NCBI RefSeq assembly: GCF_000374485.1
Contig: NZ_KB894504.1
Coordinates: forward strand, 46,485-110,484
Length of the DNA stretch: 64,000 bases
Direction of reading: 5' to 3'
Source of the DNA: Algicola sagamiensis DSM 14643
GTDB lineage: Bacteria > Pseudomonadota > Gammaproteobacteria > Enterobacterales > Alteromonadaceae
Under the pieces are notes generated by a model. The model was not told the DNA's origin. It worked only from the letters and a program-made list of their open reading frames with translations, and ran no database searches. This document shows, piece after piece, positions 60,963 through 64,000 of this stretch; positions within the stretch are counted from its first letter, which is position 1; each line of letters opens with the position of its first letter. Position numbers and translations under genes: made by a program.

Positions 60963-61209
60963 GGTCTGTTGATTTTTATGAAAGTTCAGCAAACCCTAGG
61001 TTCTTTGGAATAAAAACGAACAGAAACATAAGTTTGGTCGTATAGTGATGCTGTTGGTCGAAAAAAGAATCTAAATGAGAAACATTTCTTAAAAATGAGG
61101 TACCTATCAGGAACGGAGTTATTGATTAAAGATGACTCCAACCAATCAAAGTCAGGAATCAATTATGACGTAACGAAAGGAATGCAATGAACAAAACAAA
61201 GGAGTGAGT

Positions 61210-63741
61210 ATGACTCAACCATTCTCAGTGACGAACAAACCAGATTCGATTCACATCCCGTCAGAAACACCAACGCCTGATACTCAAGACAGTACGATAA
61301 AACATGCGAAACCGCTTGCCAATCAAGGGCAGTTTACGGCTTCTGCGAAAGAAACCGTGAGCGAAATGACGAAGCCTTCTTCGCAGCAACAACACTTTTC
61401 TCAAGTTGAAGAACAGCAACATGGAGATAAAAAAACCAAGAAAAAAGGAGGCGTTCGATTTGCGACCGAAGCAACGACTGAGTCGCCGGATAGCCCGAGA
61501 ACAAAACTTGTAAAAACGAAGAGCCGCAAGAGTATTCGAAGTATTAATCGCCAGCAGTCTCATGTAGAAAGACTCACTCGGACGAAAAGCAAAAGGAATT
61601 TAGATGTCGTCGAAACACTCAAGTCTAAAGACGTGGAGCAAATGGAAAAAGTAAAACGTACAAGGAAGAAAGGATCAAAAGGGATGTATCGGTCAAAGGA
61701 ACTGGCTAGTTTTATCGCAAAACAGAAAAGCATCGCTTCTTATCAGAAAGTGCAAAGGAATGGACCGCCCACTTATGGGATGACTTCGAACCCAAATATG
61801 ACACGTGTATTTCAAAGCGCCAGATCCTCAGCGGCAGCCAGTTTACGTGATCAACAATTACAACAAATTACTCAAAAAGACTTTTTAAATTACCAAGGAG
61901 CAAAACCAGTCTCCACTGCGGATAGATTCTCATTGGTTGCAGGACGCTTTATCGGTAACATCGTGAATTCGATGAGTGTTAAAGAAAATACATTTCTTGC
62001 TTCATCACAGACTGATAACCGAAATCACGTGATTTTTAAACGGAGCTATGCTGTTGGGGAGCAAATGCAATCCATTCTATTTCAGCTGGACCAAAACCTT
62101 CATGATCTCGGTATCAAAAAGAAACCTGAGATGACGAAAAGTGCGATAGCAGATGATTCTGAAGCGAAGAAATCGAAAAATGAATCTCACTCAATGACCG
62201 CAAAAGATGAGAGGGCACTCAAACTACAAGTTGCTGCTTTTATGAATGGAGAAGGCTACGGAACCTGTGGACCAACAAGTAAAACAACGGCTGCATTATA
62301 TAAGAGCTATATGAATCACGCTGTTGCATTGCTTCAATCTGGGGCAACGAACCAAGCTTTGCGTGCACAGTTACCATTGGTTGCAGAGATGTCAGATGAA
62401 GCACTGACAGATTTGCGCTCAGAAGAGAATCTGGCAACTTTAAAAGGTTATATTGGCAATACTTGGTTCCACGAACAAAGTGCAAATGCAGATCATAACC
62501 TCACCACAATGTCGACACACTCTCGTGCATTTACCATCGATGCTTGGAGTACAAAAAATCACGATATAAATGGTTATAACGAGGACAAGGATTTATCGTT
62601 TTCTGAAGCGCAATCTTCACCTGCCACTTCCGTCGGTGATTATGATGACAGCAAAGCGACTTTTGAAGATCATGAATCTTGGATGGTCAGTCGTAGTGGG
62701 GGAAGTGCACCCGATATTCCATGGGGCGTTGTGGAGTCAAAGCTGCTTGAAAATAATATGATGCGTCGTGCTGATGTCCTGCTTGGGGATCTTTCTGCTT
62801 TGGGGCTTAATGCAGAAGAACAAGCGTTTATATCCGAAGTCACATCCATGCAACGTGCGGCACTGATGGATTATGTGAAATTTCACAAAGATGATAGTGG
62901 GAGTATGCCCAACCCGTTTGGTGATAGTTACGAAATCTGTACTCGGAATACAGCTTGGCCTTCATCGGAAGGAGATATAACGGATGATGTAATTTCGAGT
63001 TTAAGAGATAAAAGCAGAGGTATTGTTGAGCATAGTGCAGAGTTACGACAGACACTGGAAAATCACAAATACGAAAGTAAGCAGACGAGAGAAGAAATCG
63101 TTGATCGATTAATGCAAAATACAATCCGTTCAAATGCGATGTCTGTTCAACGCATGATTGAAAGTGCATTGGCAATGGAACATCCGCTCCTACAAAATGT
63201 TCGGGCGACTCCAAGTGCAGATGATCCGCACAAGTTTACTATCTCTGCGAAATACGATGCATCAGATAATCCGCAGCAGCCGGATTTAAGGGAGATTTCT
63301 TGGGACTTCGATTTGAATACGAAGTTTGATATGAATATTCAAGAAGTGCTTGCTGCGAATTATCCAGCATTGATGGGTTATGAGCCTGAATTTGTTGGAG
63401 ACTTTCCAGAAAAAATTCAATTTAACTCCAAAAAAATGGAAGATCCGAGCGCGCAACAGAAACATGTTGAGTCGAAAGGCGTTTCCCCATCTCAGTCAGA
63501 TGATGTTCAACACAGTACGACAACATCTTCACTTGAGAACAGTTCTATGAGTGCGATGTCTTCAACTCTCGCGACGGATACGTTTCAACATCATATACCA
63601 CAACATGAGTTTGTTTCAGCTATGTCACATGGCCCGCGAACAGATGCGGCAGCGCGAGTGGATGCGATGATCCCTGGGTGGATTGATGAATCGAATAAAT
63701 TTTCATCTGCTGAGCTGGAAGGGATCATCGGCGAGCTATAG
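61210..63741 (+). CDS. 843-residue protein of unknown family, effector-like
   Basis: ATG 61210 has AAAGGAG five bases upstream; a GTG two codons earlier overlaps that site. I recognise no family. Residues 1-72 are Ser/Thr/Gln-rich and disordered; 74-180 are strongly basic (KKTKKKG, KRTRKKGSKG), followed by mixed helical regions. There is no Sec signal or transmembrane helix. A candidate papain-like or transglutaminase-like triad can be drawn: C353 in YGTCGPTSKT, H429 in ADHNLTTM, D444 in FTIDAWS, with His-Asp spacing of 15. Only two cysteines occur (353, 577). The C-terminus (about 745-800) is again Ser/Gln-rich. It resembles injected effectors in build; function is unproven. Its stop lies at the edge of an IS256 element, so its end may be truncated. 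Confidence 0.6.
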   Translation: MTQPFSVTNKPDSIHIPSETPTPDTQDSTIKHAKPLANQGQFTASAKETVSEMTKPSSQQQHFSQVEEQQHGDKKTKKKGGVRFATEATTESPDSPRTKLVKTKSRKSIRSINRQQSHVERLTRTKSKRNLDVVETLKSKDVEQMEKVKRTRKKGSKGMYRSKELASFIAKQKSIASYQKVQRNGPPTYGMTSNPNMTRVFQSARSSAAASLRDQQLQQITQKDFLNYQGAKPVSTADRFSLVAGRFIGNIVNSMSVKENTFLASSQTDNRNHVIFKRSYAVGEQMQSILFQLDQNLHDLGIKKKPEMTKSAIADDSEAKKSKNESHSMTAKDERALKLQVAAFMNGEGYGTCGPTSKTTAALYKSYMNHAVALLQSGATNQALRAQLPLVAEMSDEALTDLRSEENLATLKGYIGNTWFHEQSANADHNLTTMSTHSRAFTIDAWSTKNHDINGYNEDKDLSFSEAQSSPATSVGDYDDSKATFEDHESWMVSRSGGSAPDIPWGVVESKLLENNMMRRADVLLGDLSALGLNAEEQAFISEVTSMQRAALMDYVKFHKDDSGSMPNPFGDSYEICTRNTAWPSSEGDITDDVISSLRDKSRGIVEHSAELRQTLENHKYESKQTREEIVDRLMQNTIRSNAMSVQRMIESALAMEHPLLQNVRATPSADDPHKFTISAKYDASDNPQQPDLREISWDFDLNTKFDMNIQEVLAANYPALMGYEPEFVGDFPEKIQFNSKKMEDPSAQQKHVESKGVSPSQSDDVQHSTTTSSLENSSMSAMSSTLATDTFQHHIPQHEFVSAMSHGPRTDAAARVDAMIPGWIDESNKFSSAELEGIIGEL

Positions 63742-64000
63742 TCAAATCTGGTGTATGACATGATCATGCAGCATCCTGTTGATCATCCGACGTTACTTTT
63801 TCTCCATCCTTGAATTCGATCCCTGCAATGACATCAGCTAGAAGGCGGTAGCCTCTCAATCGACGCCATTTATTTTGTGCGGTTACCAGCAGCTTATAAG
63901 CCATCGCCAGTGTCGTTTTTCGACTGCCACCATGCTTACTTTTCGTGGTTCTTAAACGAACCGTCGCAAACACGGACTCGATTGGATTTGTCGTTCGAAT
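63742..64000 (-). mobile_element. IS256-family insertion sequence, end portion
   Basis: The window closes inside this element. Its presumed outer end begins right after the stop codon of the 843-residue gene; bases 63742-63765 (TCAAATCTGGTGTATGACAT and on) look like a terminal repeat region. The other end and any target duplication lie outside the window, so the boundary is an estimate. Confidence 0.6.
63764..64000 (-). CDS. IS256-family transposase, C-terminal 78 residues
   Basis: Reading from the window edge the frame gives IRTTNPIESVFATVRLRT, the well-known C-terminal signature of IS256-type transposases, then KSKHGGSRKTTLAMAYKLL, KWRRLRGYRLLADVI and a short acidic end. The stop is at 63764-63766. 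The rest of the gene, including the catalytic DDE residues, lies to the right of the window. Confidence 0.92.
   Translation of the reverse strand: MRTTNPIESVFATVRLRTTKSKHGGSRKTTLAMAYKLLVTAQNKWRRLRGYRLLADVIAGIEFKDGEKVTSDDQQDAA

Overview
This window is chromosomal DNA from a marine-type gammaproteobacterium, most likely Vibrionales or an Alteromonadales relative such as Shewanella. The grounds are gene content and order, not a database search. They include a complete MSHA type IV pilus cluster behind csrD (mshH), the mreBCD-maf-rng-yhdP-nitrilase-tldD block, an argD-astA-astD-DUF1338-DUF3802 arginine catabolism block, an E. coli-type speD, epmA and pabA. I cannot fix the genus.

Layout. 1-2.7 kb: the 3' part of csrD, a beta-carbonic anhydrase, and a convergent PLP enzyme of the ACC deaminase/D-cysteine desulfhydrase family. 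2.8-21.3 kb: mshI, I2, J, K, L, M, N, E, G, F, B, A, C, D, O, P, Q, all on + with mostly overlapping or near-touching genes. They encode an inner-membrane platform, secretin, c-di-GMP-responsive ATPase, major and minor pilins, and a very large MshQ containing a tandem domain duplication. 21.5-34.9 kb: a PEGA/SUMF1-like secreted protein, then mreB, mreC, mreD, maf, rng, yhdP, a nitrilase-family gene, tldD and rpe. 34.9-37.8 kb: a TRAP transporter (dctM, dctQ, dctP, minus strand) lies between rpe and trpS, where gph is usually found.

39-48 kb is an accessory stretch: an orphan CesT-like type III secretion chaperone, a Sec-secreted C39-like cysteine protease, a di-haem cytochrome c peroxidase-like protein with two C-terminal PPC-like domains, an acyl-CoA dehydrogenase relative, a decayed solute-binding-protein gene, a Lon-N-domain protein, and a tight three-gene unit (XRE regulator, short peptide with a double-glycine leader motif, polytopic membrane protein) that resembles a peptide-bacteriocin or signalling cassette. 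48.3-57.7 kb returns to core metabolism: epmA, speD, DUF3802, DUF1338, astD, astA, argD/astC, an HDOD protein and pabA.

57.9-64 kb: a lipoxygenase with all five expected iron ligands and no signal peptide, an ldhA-type D-lactate dehydrogenase with a well-placed FNR-like promoter, and an 843-residue protein of unknown family with effector-like traits and a candidate Cys/His/Asp triad. Its stop codon abuts the end of an IS256-family element that runs off the window. The two strongest candidates for undescribed biology are the 47.0-48.1 kb peptide cassette and the 843-residue effector-like protein. The second may be linked to the orphan secretion chaperone at 39 kb.
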